Assembly: GCF_001293465.1 (NCBI RefSeq)
Contig: NZ_JSYZ01000004.1
Location: forward strand, 392,947-456,946
Length of the DNA stretch: 64,000 nt
Source of the DNA: Pseudomonas asplenii
GTDB taxonomy: Bacteria > Pseudomonadota > Gammaproteobacteria > Pseudomonadales > Pseudomonadaceae
Reading direction: 5' to 3'
Shown here one piece after another: positions 55,172 to 63,524 of this stretch (its first letter is position 1; every line of letters begins with the position of its first letter). Below the pieces are notes generated by a model that was not told where the DNA came from, made no database searches, and saw nothing but the letters and a program-made list of their open reading frames with translations. Made by a program: the position numbers and the translations under genes.

Positions 55172-55259
55172 CTGTCTGGAGTCTCTCACGCGGCGGCCTC
55201 CATAGATCGAGATCCGACATCGCGCCGGGCAGGCCCGGCGTCAGTCCAAATGGGCGACA

Positions 55260-55514
55260 TCAGGCAGTCCTCGCCGGCTGCTTGCTGGCAACAAAGGTTT
55301 CCAGACGTTCGAGCGAATCGACCAGGTCGATGGAAAGTTCCTCGTCCTCGATGTTGAAACCGAACTCGGTCTCCACCTGGATCAGCAACTGCAGGGCATC
55401 GATCGAGTTCAACCCCAGGCTGCTGATGAGATTGCCCCCCGTCAGCTCCTCGCGGCTCAGTTCCCGGCCCACAGTCGTCGAGAACACCTTGATCAAACGG
55501 TCGGTATCGCTCAT
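55260..55514 (-). CDS. Acyl carrier protein (MmcB-like role)
   Basis: Carrier of 84 residues with site SLGLNSIDAL (Ser37). The GLNSID form is ACP-like. It is encoded straight after the AMP ligase, and its AAGGAG lies inside the ligase 3' end. I infer that it holds AHBA, as MmcB does in mitomycin biosynthesis. Confidence 0.88.
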   Translation of the reverse strand: MSDTDRLIKVFSTTVGRELSREELTGGNLISSLGLNSIDALQLLIQVETEFGFNIEDEELSIDLVDSLERLETFVASKQPARTA

Positions 55515-55516
55515 TT

Positions 55517-57730
55517 TCACAGCTCCTTGGTGAATGAAATCGTGCATTGGAAAATCGTTGACTCGCGCCGCGACAGTTCGCGACCGATAAAACCCAGGCG
55601 GCCCAGGGCGGACATCAGGTCGACCAGGCGCAGGTAGGCGGTCCCTCCATGGGTCAGCCAGTCCAGGCCGACGCCCGCCGCCTCGCCGTCCTGCAGGAAA
55701 ATCTCATCAACGATGAGCGTTCCGCCGGGCGCCAGGCGCGCCAGAAGCCCGGCCAGATCCTGGGCAACCGGGGCCTGGTGCAGCGTGTTGTCCAGGACGA
55801 TGACGTCGAAAAGATCGGCCTTGCCGCTCGCCAGGCACGGGTCGATCGCCACGGGGATATCGAGGTCCGGTGGGTTGAGCCCGCCCAGCAGGACGACACG
55901 GCTGGCGGCACGGTCCAGACCTGCGCGCTCGAGCAGAACCCGGGTGTAGGTCGCACCCGTGGCACTGACGTCCAGCACCCGCAAGGCACCGGCTCGAACG
56001 CGCTGCACACTGCGCCAGGCCAGTTGAGCCAGTAGGCGCTTTTGCGGGCCGGCCACCGCTCGCTGATACGCCTCGCGCAACGCGGCTGGCTGCTCGCCGG
56101 CTCGCTCGAACGATCGTTGCCAGGCCCCACGGGCAAGCACCTCGGTCAGGCTACCGGGTTGGTTGTAACCCTGGGCGCTCAGTACCTCGAGGTCCAGCAT
56201 TGGTGCCAGCGCCTCCAGTCGCGGGGACTCATCGAGCGGCTCACGACTCTCCGAGACCAGTCCGCAGGCGGCGGCGATGTCGAAGGCGCTCGCCAGCATC
56301 GAGGCATTGAGCCCCGTGCGCTGGGCAACCTGGTCGATGTTCAGCCCCTGGGCGCTCAACTGGAGTGCACCGCTCTGCCACAGCCCCAGCAGCAGTTGCG
56401 AACGCTTGTAGGCCTGTGCGACCGAGGCCAGCGCCTCATTCGAAGCCGGCCGGTAGTGCCGGCTCAGCAAAGGCTTGCCAGTGCTTGCGCGTGGTATCGA
56501 CACCACGCGCTCGAAGCGATCGGGCACCTTGCCCGCACCCAGGCGCTGCTGGCAGTGAGCACGCAACTGTGCCTCGTCCCAGGCCCGCTCCGCCGACCAG
56601 ACCACGAACGCGAAAATATGATCATTGCCCACCTGCCGCGACCTGACCGCACGTACCGTGCAGTCGATCACCGCAACGTGGCTCGCGATCACGGAGGCGA
56701 TCTCGAATGGCGAGATCCAGCGCTCGCCACGGCGAATGGCGCTGCTTTGCCGCCCGACCACGCCGTAGCCGCCAGCGGTCCGCTCGACGATATCGCCAGT
56801 GTCATGGACCTTGCCGTTCTCCAGCAGGGTCCGCAACACGAATGGCTCACCCGCCGGCGGTTCATCAAGAACCCGGATCCCGGGCAGCGGGAAGCCGATC
56901 GACAAGGCCGGCAGCGGCGCCACACCGCCGAACAAGGCACCACTCTCGGTGCTGCCGTAGTTGCGCGAAAGCCCCACGCCAAAGGCCTGTTCGAATTGGC
57001 TGTCCAATACCTGGTCCACCGGACCGGCCCCGGACATGGCCACCTTGAGCCGGGCACATCGCCCACCCGTACCCGCCCGCTGCGCCAGCAACCCGGCAAG
57101 CATCGGCGTAAGCACGCAGTGCGTGGCCCGCTCACGCAACGCCTGCTGCGCCAAGCCCAGTTCCATGGGCTTGCAGATCTCGACTCCGGCTCCGGCCAGG
57201 ATCGCCCCCCATAGCCACCCCAACGCGTAGGCATGGTAGATCGGCGCGACAAACAGCACCCGGTCATCCGGTCCCAGTTGCAACAGGTTGCAGTAGCGCA
57301 ACCCCTCGTCCCGCCAACTGGACAGCTCGCGAATCACCAGTGACGGTTCACCCGTCGTACCCGAAGTCATCAGGCACAACCCCAGCGGCTGATCGGCCGC
57401 CTGCCCGTCGGGTACATCGGGCATGTCGCTCACCAGCAGGTTGCCATCGCCCAGTTGGAGCACCTGCCGTGTGCTGCCACGTACGGCGTAACGCTGCAAC
57501 TCGTCCGACGGGGTATCGCCCGCCACGAGCAGCGGTGAAAGGCCCCTCTTGAGCACCAGCAGCATCAGCGCGGCATGCTCGACCGTGCTGTCCAGCAGCA
57601 GCAGGACACGGCGTGGGCCCCGTTGCGCCAGCTCATCCAGTTGTCGTTCCCAGGCGCTTCGGCGATCGGCAGCGACCGCAGCCACGATCGGCCCCTCGAG
57701 CACCGCCTCGAACCACGACTCAAGCACCAC
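55517..57730 (-). CDS. Acyl-AMP ligase fused to a methyltransferase-like domain
   Basis: Protein of 737 residues counted from GTG at 57730, which overlaps the previous stop and follows AGGA. The N-terminal two-thirds is an adenylating enzyme: LMTSGTTGEPSLV, NYGSTESGALFGG, HDTGDIVERT and the C-terminal lysine in ASTGKPLLS. It resembles benzoate-activating ligases and MitE. The rest is a winged-helix dimerisation part and a Rossmann domain (DLFDVIVLDNTLHQAP, RLAPGGTLIVDEI) like O-methyltransferases, though SAM motif I reads DVSATGATY and lacks the usual glycines. Inferred job: loading AHBA onto the ACP downstream. Confidence 0.83.
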   Translation of the reverse strand: MVLESWFEAVLEGPIVAAVAADRRSAWERQLDELAQRGPRRVLLLLDSTVEHAALMLLVLKRGLSPLLVAGDTPSDELQRYAVRGSTRQVLQLGDGNLLVSDMPDVPDGQAADQPLGLCLMTSGTTGEPSLVIRELSSWRDEGLRYCNLLQLGPDDRVLFVAPIYHAYALGWLWGAILAGAGVEICKPMELGLAQQALRERATHCVLTPMLAGLLAQRAGTGGRCARLKVAMSGAGPVDQVLDSQFEQAFGVGLSRNYGSTESGALFGGVAPLPALSIGFPLPGIRVLDEPPAGEPFVLRTLLENGKVHDTGDIVERTAGGYGVVGRQSSAIRRGERWISPFEIASVIASHVAVIDCTVRAVRSRQVGNDHIFAFVVWSAERAWDEAQLRAHCQQRLGAGKVPDRFERVVSIPRASTGKPLLSRHYRPASNEALASVAQAYKRSQLLLGLWQSGALQLSAQGLNIDQVAQRTGLNASMLASAFDIAAACGLVSESREPLDESPRLEALAPMLDLEVLSAQGYNQPGSLTEVLARGAWQRSFERAGEQPAALREAYQRAVAGPQKRLLAQLAWRSVQRVRAGALRVLDVSATGATYTRVLLERAGLDRAASRVVLLGGLNPPDLDIPVAIDPCLASGKADLFDVIVLDNTLHQAPVAQDLAGLLARLAPGGTLIVDEIFLQDGEAAGVGLDWLTHGGTAYLRLVDLMSALGRLGFIGRELSRRESTIFQCTISFTKEL

Positions 57731-58847
57731 GGCGGTAGTCCTCCCTGGCACGTTCGAGCAGGGTCCTGATGACCTGCGGGGCATAGGACGGCGCGCGGCA
57801 GAGTTCATCGAGGCTGATGGCATCCTCGAAATACAGGCTCAGGGTGTCCCACGGTGTGAAACAGCCCTTGCAGGCATCCAGACGAGGACGCTCGGCCAGC
57901 AGCAGTTGGTAGAACGGCGACCGATTGACCGGTGCCAACGCCTTTTGCCAATCGCCGCTGACCAGGTTGCCCATGTTGTGGAACCAGATATTGGGACACG
58001 GCGTGGCGACACCGTCACTGAACGTCGACAGTACCAGACGTGGCAAGTGGCAACGCCAACTGCGCCGACCGTCCCGGTAGAAGCTGCTCAGGCGCTCCAG
58101 GTACGCCTTGGGCGGAAGGATTTCGGGATACCGATCCCTCAGTTCGAGCAATTGATCAATATGGACATGCTGCTCGGGTCGGACCTTGAAAGCCTCGCTG
58201 TCTGGTCCCCGTACCGGAAAAGGGAACAATTGCGGCGGGTTGTCCGGGAACCGCGCACACCATTCGACGAATTCACGCAGGTAGGGGGCGCTACGGTCGT
58301 TGAGCACGCCATAGATTTCCAATGGCAGGCCAGCGCGCAATACCATCTCTATGCGATCCATGATCATCTGATGGATACGTGGCGACTGGACGCGGTAGCT
58401 GTTGCCGTCGGCATTGCTGCTGTCCAGGGAGATCTGTACCACCACGTTGCCCAACTCGGCCAGGCGCCGGACCTTGACTTCAGTCAATGGCAGGCCATTG
58501 GTCTGGACCACCAGCACTTCATGCAACGGAGACATACGTTCGATGAACGTCATGATGTCCTTGATGATGAAGATCTCGCCCCCGGTGAGCTTGAGCAAGG
58601 GGGGACGGAAGCTCTGATTGACGCGCTCGACCACCGCGTGCAGCCGCTGGCCCAGGTCGCTCTCTTCACCGTAGACATCGTGCACCGGCGGCTGGAAGAT
58701 CAACTTGCCTTCGTGGGAGGACTTCATGTTGCTCTGCCCGGTCAGGCAATAGGCACACCCCAGGTTGCAGGAGTCTTCATTGATGACCAGGTCATTACCC
58801 AGCAACTGGCGATGACCGAGAAAGTTGACCGGCTCTGCGTGGCTCAT
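57720..58847 (-). CDS. Radical SAM enzyme with SPASM-like tail
   Basis: Protein of 375 residues. The cluster motif is CNLGCAYC near residue 28 (CX3CX2C), followed by KLTGGEIFI and a C-terminal cysteine group including CPN and CKGCFTPWD that could hold a second Fe-S cluster. Radical SAM chemistry here could join the sugar and aromatic ring or cyclise; mitomycin-type pathways also include a radical SAM protein. Substrate unknown. ATG 3 bases after the previous stop. Confidence 0.85.
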   Translation of the reverse strand: MSHAEPVNFLGHRQLLGNDLVINEDSCNLGCAYCLTGQSNMKSSHEGKLIFQPPVHDVYGEESDLGQRLHAVVERVNQSFRPPLLKLTGGEIFIIKDIMTFIERMSPLHEVLVVQTNGLPLTEVKVRRLAELGNVVVQISLDSSNADGNSYRVQSPRIHQMIMDRIEMVLRAGLPLEIYGVLNDRSAPYLREFVEWCARFPDNPPQLFPFPVRGPDSEAFKVRPEQHVHIDQLLELRDRYPEILPPKAYLERLSSFYRDGRRSWRCHLPRLVLSTFSDGVATPCPNIWFHNMGNLVSGDWQKALAPVNRSPFYQLLLAERPRLDACKGCFTPWDTLSLYFEDAISLDELCRAPSYAPQVIRTLLERAREDYRRGA

Positions 58848-58850
58848 GGT

Positions 58851-60665
58851 TCAGGCCCCCTTGCTGAACTGGATGTCACGCAGGCTCAACCCGGCGCGGT
58901 GAAGTTGCATGCTGATACCCAGTTGCACCTGGCGCAGCTCGCTGAGCTTTTGCCGATAGAACTGCTCCAGCTCGGGGCGCTTGGCGTTCGCATAGCTGTC
59001 ATCGAGCGCCTCGCGCTCAGCCAGGTCGGTCATCTCGGACACCAGTGCGTAGTTGAACGCACTCATCGCCGCACGCAACTCGGTGGCCTTTGCCTCACCG
59101 GCCTCGAGAATCTCAAGGCCCCTTGGAGAGTCGAGCACCGATCGGCGCAGACGGGACATGAACGTGTGCATGACGATGTCGTAGGTTTCGAACTCGAACA
59201 CTGCCGGCTCTTTCTCGATGATCCCCTCTTCGGCGTACTTCTCGCCGTACAGTAGCGCACTCACGTTCGACAGCTTGAGCACGCGTGGGTCCTCGAAGTC
59301 GTAACTCAAGGCATTGAGTGAGACATCGAAATCGTCGTGCAACTTGCCCTCGGCTCGCAGGGTCTCGACCGCCTCCGCCCCCGGGTAGAGTTCCAGGCGC
59401 ACCGTGTAGCGGCGCAGGTTGTGACCCATGTACTGGCGCAGGAAATCGTTGTTGTCGCGGATCTCCTGGAAGGTCGACCAGGGGTGGTAGGCAATGAAAC
59501 CAAACGCCACGTAGATACCGGCCCCACGCACCAGCTCGATGGCGCGCTTGTTATCCTCGACCGTAGACTTTTTCTTCCAGCGATCCAGACCGATCTGCGA
59601 GCCGGACTCGATCCCGATCAGCACCTTTTCCAGGCCCGATCGATACAACAGGTCGAGGAGCGGTTTATCCTCCTCGTGCCAGTTCTTGGCCTGCATGCAG
59701 CAGTTGTAATAGATCTTCATGCCTCGATCGAGGATACCCTGGGCAATGTCGGCGATCCGTTGCTTGGCGAACGGTGCGCCACCCGGATCCTCGAAAGTCG
59801 AGTCGACAAAGTCGAAGGTATTGAAGTTGTACCGGTGGTACAGCCGCTCGATCTCGTCGACGATGTTGTCCGGCGTTCGCGCGCGCCAGAGCTTGCCCGG
59901 GTTGACCTTGTTGCCCGCATGCGGAGCGTTGCAGAACGTGCAGCGCGCCGTGCAGCCACGGGTAGTCGCCAGCCGCAGGTAGGGCAGCTTCCCGCTGTTG
60001 ATCTCGAACTGGTCGCGGGCAGGCTCTGGCAGCATGTCAAGCTCCGGGACCGGCTTGCCGATGGGGTTATCGATGACCACACCGCTGCTTTCGCGCCAGC
60101 TCAGGCTGGGCACTGTGGTGTAGTCCTTGTGATCCCAGAACGCTTCGACGTAGCGCACCAGAGGTACATCGCCCTCGCCCCGTACCAACGCATCGAGAAA
60201 CGCCCAGTTGGGGTTGTCCAACAACTTCGAACCCAGGAACGTCGCCAGCGGCCCCCCGGCCAGGAACGCCACCTGCTCGGGCAAGGCCGCCCGCAATGCC
60301 GAACCGAAGGCCGTAGCGTGACTGACGGTCACGGTCGTGAGGGAAAAGCCGATCAGGTCGGGAGCGAACGCCACGACCTCTTCGATAGCCAGTTCATCGC
60401 CACCGACCACCGGCTTGACCTCCACCACCCGACACTCGGCTCCCAGGTTGCGCAGAATGGCCACCAGGTAGCTGACCCCCAGGTGCTCCGAACTCATCAC
60501 CAGGTCACCATCGAGCAATACCGGAAAGCACACCCGCATTGGCCTCGGATGCCGGAAGTCGACCGCTGAATGCAACGGGTTGGCTGCGGGTTCCTCGACC
60601 ACTTGCGCTAGGTTGGTCAGCGGGATCAACCCGGCTGCAGCATTAGTAAACTGTGCACTTTGCAT
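58851..60665 (-). CDS. B12-binding radical SAM enzyme
   Basis: Protein of 604 residues. An N-terminal cobalamin-binding-like domain (about 40-195; HLGVSYLVAILRNLGAE) precedes a radical SAM domain with TRGCTARCTFCNAPH near residue 240. This BchE/P-methylase class does C-methylation or ring chemistry on unactivated carbon. Its DxHxxG cobalamin motif is not clear, so base-off binding or loss is possible. Its ATG follows the previous stop with no gap. Confidence 0.85.
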   Translation of the reverse strand: MQSAQFTNAAAGLIPLTNLAQVVEEPAANPLHSAVDFRHPRPMRVCFPVLLDGDLVMSSEHLGVSYLVAILRNLGAECRVVEVKPVVGGDELAIEEVVAFAPDLIGFSLTTVTVSHATAFGSALRAALPEQVAFLAGGPLATFLGSKLLDNPNWAFLDALVRGEGDVPLVRYVEAFWDHKDYTTVPSLSWRESSGVVIDNPIGKPVPELDMLPEPARDQFEINSGKLPYLRLATTRGCTARCTFCNAPHAGNKVNPGKLWRARTPDNIVDEIERLYHRYNFNTFDFVDSTFEDPGGAPFAKQRIADIAQGILDRGMKIYYNCCMQAKNWHEEDKPLLDLLYRSGLEKVLIGIESGSQIGLDRWKKKSTVEDNKRAIELVRGAGIYVAFGFIAYHPWSTFQEIRDNNDFLRQYMGHNLRRYTVRLELYPGAEAVETLRAEGKLHDDFDVSLNALSYDFEDPRVLKLSNVSALLYGEKYAEEGIIEKEPAVFEFETYDIVMHTFMSRLRRSVLDSPRGLEILEAGEAKATELRAAMSAFNYALVSEMTDLAEREALDDSYANAKRPELEQFYRQKLSELRQVQLGISMQLHRAGLSLRDIQFSKGA

Positions 60666-62165
60666 TTAGAAATACCCGATCTGCTGCAGTTGGCCATCCA
60701 TGAATTGCTGCTCCTGCTCGCTCATGCGTCGTCCGCTCGCGGCCCTACGCCCGTCTTCGCGGACAGGTTCCCGAACGGGGTCGATCAGCCAATGGCCGTC
60801 AAGACCTTCGGGTACCGCCAGCCCGAGGTGAGCCAGGATCGTGGGGAAGACATCCTCGATACGCGCCTGGAGGGCGCCATTGGGCGGGAATTTCGGCCCG
60901 CGCACGAAGAGCACACCGTCCGGCCGGTGCACACCACGTTGCGCGGGCACGTTCCAGATCGCCCCATTCAGCGAGGGGGTCGGCATCACGGTGAAATCCT
61001 TCGGTATGAGCAGGTAGTCCGGAGCTTGGTCCAGGCTATCGCCGGCATAGACTTCGTCACGCTTGACCAAGGTGAACCAGGGCTGCCCCTGCTCGTCCAC
61101 CAGTTCAGCCAACGCGCCTCGCAAACGCTCCTCGGCCGCTGGCAACTGCGCTTGGTCCAGGTAACCCTGCGCTTCGCGCCCCTGCAGGTTGGCATTGAGC
61201 CCGAAGCAACCCGGGGTAGGCATGTAGAAGCTGGTCCGCGACCAGTCGACGGTCCGACGGTAGAGCCCGGGTGCATCGAACCAGGAACGCACGCCTGGAT
61301 CATCCGAGCCAGTGGTACTCGCCGGTGCGACGGGCTCGTGCCGGCAGGCAAGCAGGTCATGCCCGAGCAGAAACTCATGCATGCTGAAGTCCGCATGGCA
61401 CAGGCCAAACCCATGATCGGAAGCCACCATCACCAGGGTGTCGTCATCGGCAAGACTCATGACCTGCCCCAGTGCGCGATCGACTTCGATGTAACAGTCC
61501 TCGACTTCCTGCCCCGGACGCTCTTGATCGCCCCAGTAGTAGTGACTGACTCTGTCAACTTCCGTGAACACCACAAACAGTGCATCCACCGGACGAGTTC
61601 GCTGCAGAAAGTTGCAGGTTTCCGCACGACCACGAATAAACTTTGCAGCCTGCTCGCAATAATCTTCCTGCCCGCGATACATGGTTACGATATCGGAGTG
61701 ATAGTGCATATCAGCCTGCATGAGCTCGTGCATCAACTCACTGGGGGCGGTATAGCGCAAGGTTTTTGCCAAGGGCCAACTGATCATGTAACCACCGGCA
61801 GGCTCTACCGGAGGATGTGTCATGGGGATGTTATAGACGCCGACTTTCAAGCCTTGGCGTTCCAATGCCAGCCAGCAAGGTTCACGACCGTAATCGGCAG
61901 CATTCATGGCCCTGAAGCGGTAGTCCGGCGACTGGGTCGCCCAAAACTGGTAGATGCCATGTTCACCGGGCGAAACACCCGTAAACATGGAGGCCCATCC
62001 CGGTGCCGTATGGGGAGGAAAAGTCGATTGCAGGACACCCTGGCCGCCTTGGGCAGCCAAAGCACTGAAGTTGGGAAGCAGGCCGCGCGTCATGAGGTCC
62101 TTCATAACCGTGTACGAGGCGCCGTCCACGCCAAAGAACAAAAGCTTCAACTTCTGACTATCCAT
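60666..62165 (-). CDS. AlkP-superfamily phosphodiesterase/pyrophosphatase-like hydrolase
   Basis: Protein of 499 residues, type I phosphodiesterase/NPP branch. Metal and nucleophile sites are intact: FFGVDGASY, the Thr in FPPHTAPGWASMFTG, TEVDRVSHYYWG, ASDHGFG and RGVHRPDG. No sulfatase formylglycine motif (CxPxR) is present. It should cleave a phosphoester or nucleotide-sugar type bond; a role in removing UDP or a protecting group is speculation. First gene of unit A; its paralogue opens unit C. Confidence 0.82.
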   Translation of the reverse strand: MDSQKLKLLFFGVDGASYTVMKDLMTRGLLPNFSALAAQGGQGVLQSTFPPHTAPGWASMFTGVSPGEHGIYQFWATQSPDYRFRAMNAADYGREPCWLALERQGLKVGVYNIPMTHPPVEPAGGYMISWPLAKTLRYTAPSELMHELMQADMHYHSDIVTMYRGQEDYCEQAAKFIRGRAETCNFLQRTRPVDALFVVFTEVDRVSHYYWGDQERPGQEVEDCYIEVDRALGQVMSLADDDTLVMVASDHGFGLCHADFSMHEFLLGHDLLACRHEPVAPASTTGSDDPGVRSWFDAPGLYRRTVDWSRTSFYMPTPGCFGLNANLQGREAQGYLDQAQLPAAEERLRGALAELVDEQGQPWFTLVKRDEVYAGDSLDQAPDYLLIPKDFTVMPTPSLNGAIWNVPAQRGVHRPDGVLFVRGPKFPPNGALQARIEDVFPTILAHLGLAVPEGLDGHWLIDPVREPVREDGRRAASGRRMSEQEQQFMDGQLQQIGYF

Positions 62166-62437
62166 AGTCCACCTTGAACTCTCGAAAACCAGGCCGACTT
62201 GAGCTTAGTTTTTCGACTTATAACCGGACCTTAATTATTTAATTAACTTCCACACTCAAGATCAACCAGACCACACCTGACTGATCATGCTGAAAGAAAA
62301 TAACACCGAGGGTCAACGGGGACATTTTTTAAATCCAAGAACATGTAACAAAATCATTCGATATTTTAGAAATCAATACAGAGTTTGATTTTTCTGAAAC
62401 AGTCCAGGCGATAGGCCAATTATTTAGCACTTGCGTA
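62166..62437. promoter_or_regulatory. AT-rich promoter region of unit A
   Basis: This 272-base gap is strongly AT-rich against its surroundings and should hold the promoter of the 25-gene minus-strand unit. TTTTAGAAATCA at 62364-62375 is the reverse complement of a 12-mer found ahead of unit B. No gene is seen. Confidence 0.45.
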
Positions 62438-63127
62438 GTGGTGGACTTCAGGCAACCGCGCGAGGCCGGCCTCGACCTGGCCGATGATTGCCTCGTTTAC
62501 CGGTTGGCGACCCTCGCGTGGTCTGCGTACCAATACACCCAATACGAAGTCAGCTACGGTCATCTCGCCCAAAGCCAGAACAATCGCAGTTACAGCGTGC
62601 AATTGGTACAACCACTGTTGCACTGGCAGAATTGGATCACCTACCAGCAGGGTCACTTACAACAGCTGCTGGCCGATGCGCAGTTGGAAAAGGAGCACCA
62701 GGCGTTGATTCTGCGCTTGGCGCAAGCCTACTTTGCGGTTCTGGCCGCAAAAAATGTCGTCGAGTCGGTTGAGCAACTGCGCATCGCCTCCAGCTTCCAA
62801 CGTGACAGCGCACGCAAACGCTACGAACTGGGCGGTGCGACCATCATCGATGTGCAGGCAGCGCAAGCCAGCTCCGATATCGAGGGCAACACCGACTTCA
62901 ACAGCAACACCCAGGACCGCATCAGCTCTACCAGCGTGCCGTTGATTGAACCCGCCCATGTCGTGAGCCTGCCCAAAGGCCAAGCCTTCGCCCTGATCGA
63001 AGGCGCCAACCTCTGGAAGATCCGTATGCCCCTTCCTGCCCACGATCCCGACGACTGCATGCCCAGGGACCTGCAGACCCTGGCCGCCAACATGCGCAAA
63101 CGCTACGTCGATGGAGGCGGCGAATAG
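62438..63127 (+). pseudogene. Chimera of a TolC-type fragment and an ICE TraD C-terminus
   Basis: An open frame of 229 codons starting GTG. Residues 1-143 match the middle of type I secretion outer-membrane proteins (AprF/TolC: SYSVQLVQPLLHWQNW, KRYELGGATIIDVQAAQA). From about residue 145 (near 62870) it changes to the C-terminal tail of an integrating-conjugative-element coupling protein (TraD/VirD4 type: NTQDRISST, VSLPKGQAFALIEG, LWKIRMPLP). Neither part is complete, so this is a recombination scar rather than a working gene. Confidence 0.75.
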
Positions 63128-63316
63128 TGGGTCGGTAGTGGCAGCCGGGATTCTTCCCATTTCCACGGACACACCGATCAGCAGCTTTTGCCCACTCAGC
63201 GCCAAACCAGACAACTCCCTTTCCCTTGAGTGAAATTTCCTAGAAAATCCCGAGCGCTTGTTTTGCGCCTGATCACGAGGCTAGGCTCCGGCTTGTCACT
63301 GCCAATTCAGTGACCG

Positions 63317-63449
63317 GGTTTAGTAGCCCGCCATATGACTAGGCGCGAAGTGCCCCCTTCTGCCAGGCTCGTTTTTCAGCCTTCGCTTTATGGTGGCCGT
63401 GCGCAGGGCGCCTTCGTGCGCGCCGGGCCTAGTCACCGGTCTACTAACC
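63317..63449 (+). ncRNA. Structured leader before the DUF6124-type gene
   Basis: GGTTTAGTAG (63317-63326) can pair with CTACTAACC (63441-63449), and GACTAGGC (63337-63344) pairs perfectly with GCCTAGTC (63427-63434), nested inside. The two stems enclose a loop of about 80 bases. This lies 76 bases upstream of the next gene. It may be a cis-regulatory RNA or a transcribed non-coding unit; no known riboswitch motif was recognised. The remainder of the 63128-63524 gap is empty. Confidence 0.5.
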
Positions 63450-63524
63450 TGCGTTCGGCCGCCACCCTATCGTTTAGTAGCGATGGATGCGGCTCTCTCA
63501 GTTGACTGACTGGAGTCACGCCAC

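Noticed and set aside
24933..62165. Calling the product mitomycin itself
   Set aside because: The NRPS, aminopropyl and sulfation genes have no place in the mitomycin scaffold, and several mitomycin tailoring genes are not seen.
60666..62165. Sulfatase assignment for the AlkP-family genes
   Set aside because: No CxPxR or SxPxR formylglycine motif; the nucleophile is a Thr in the phosphodiesterase context.
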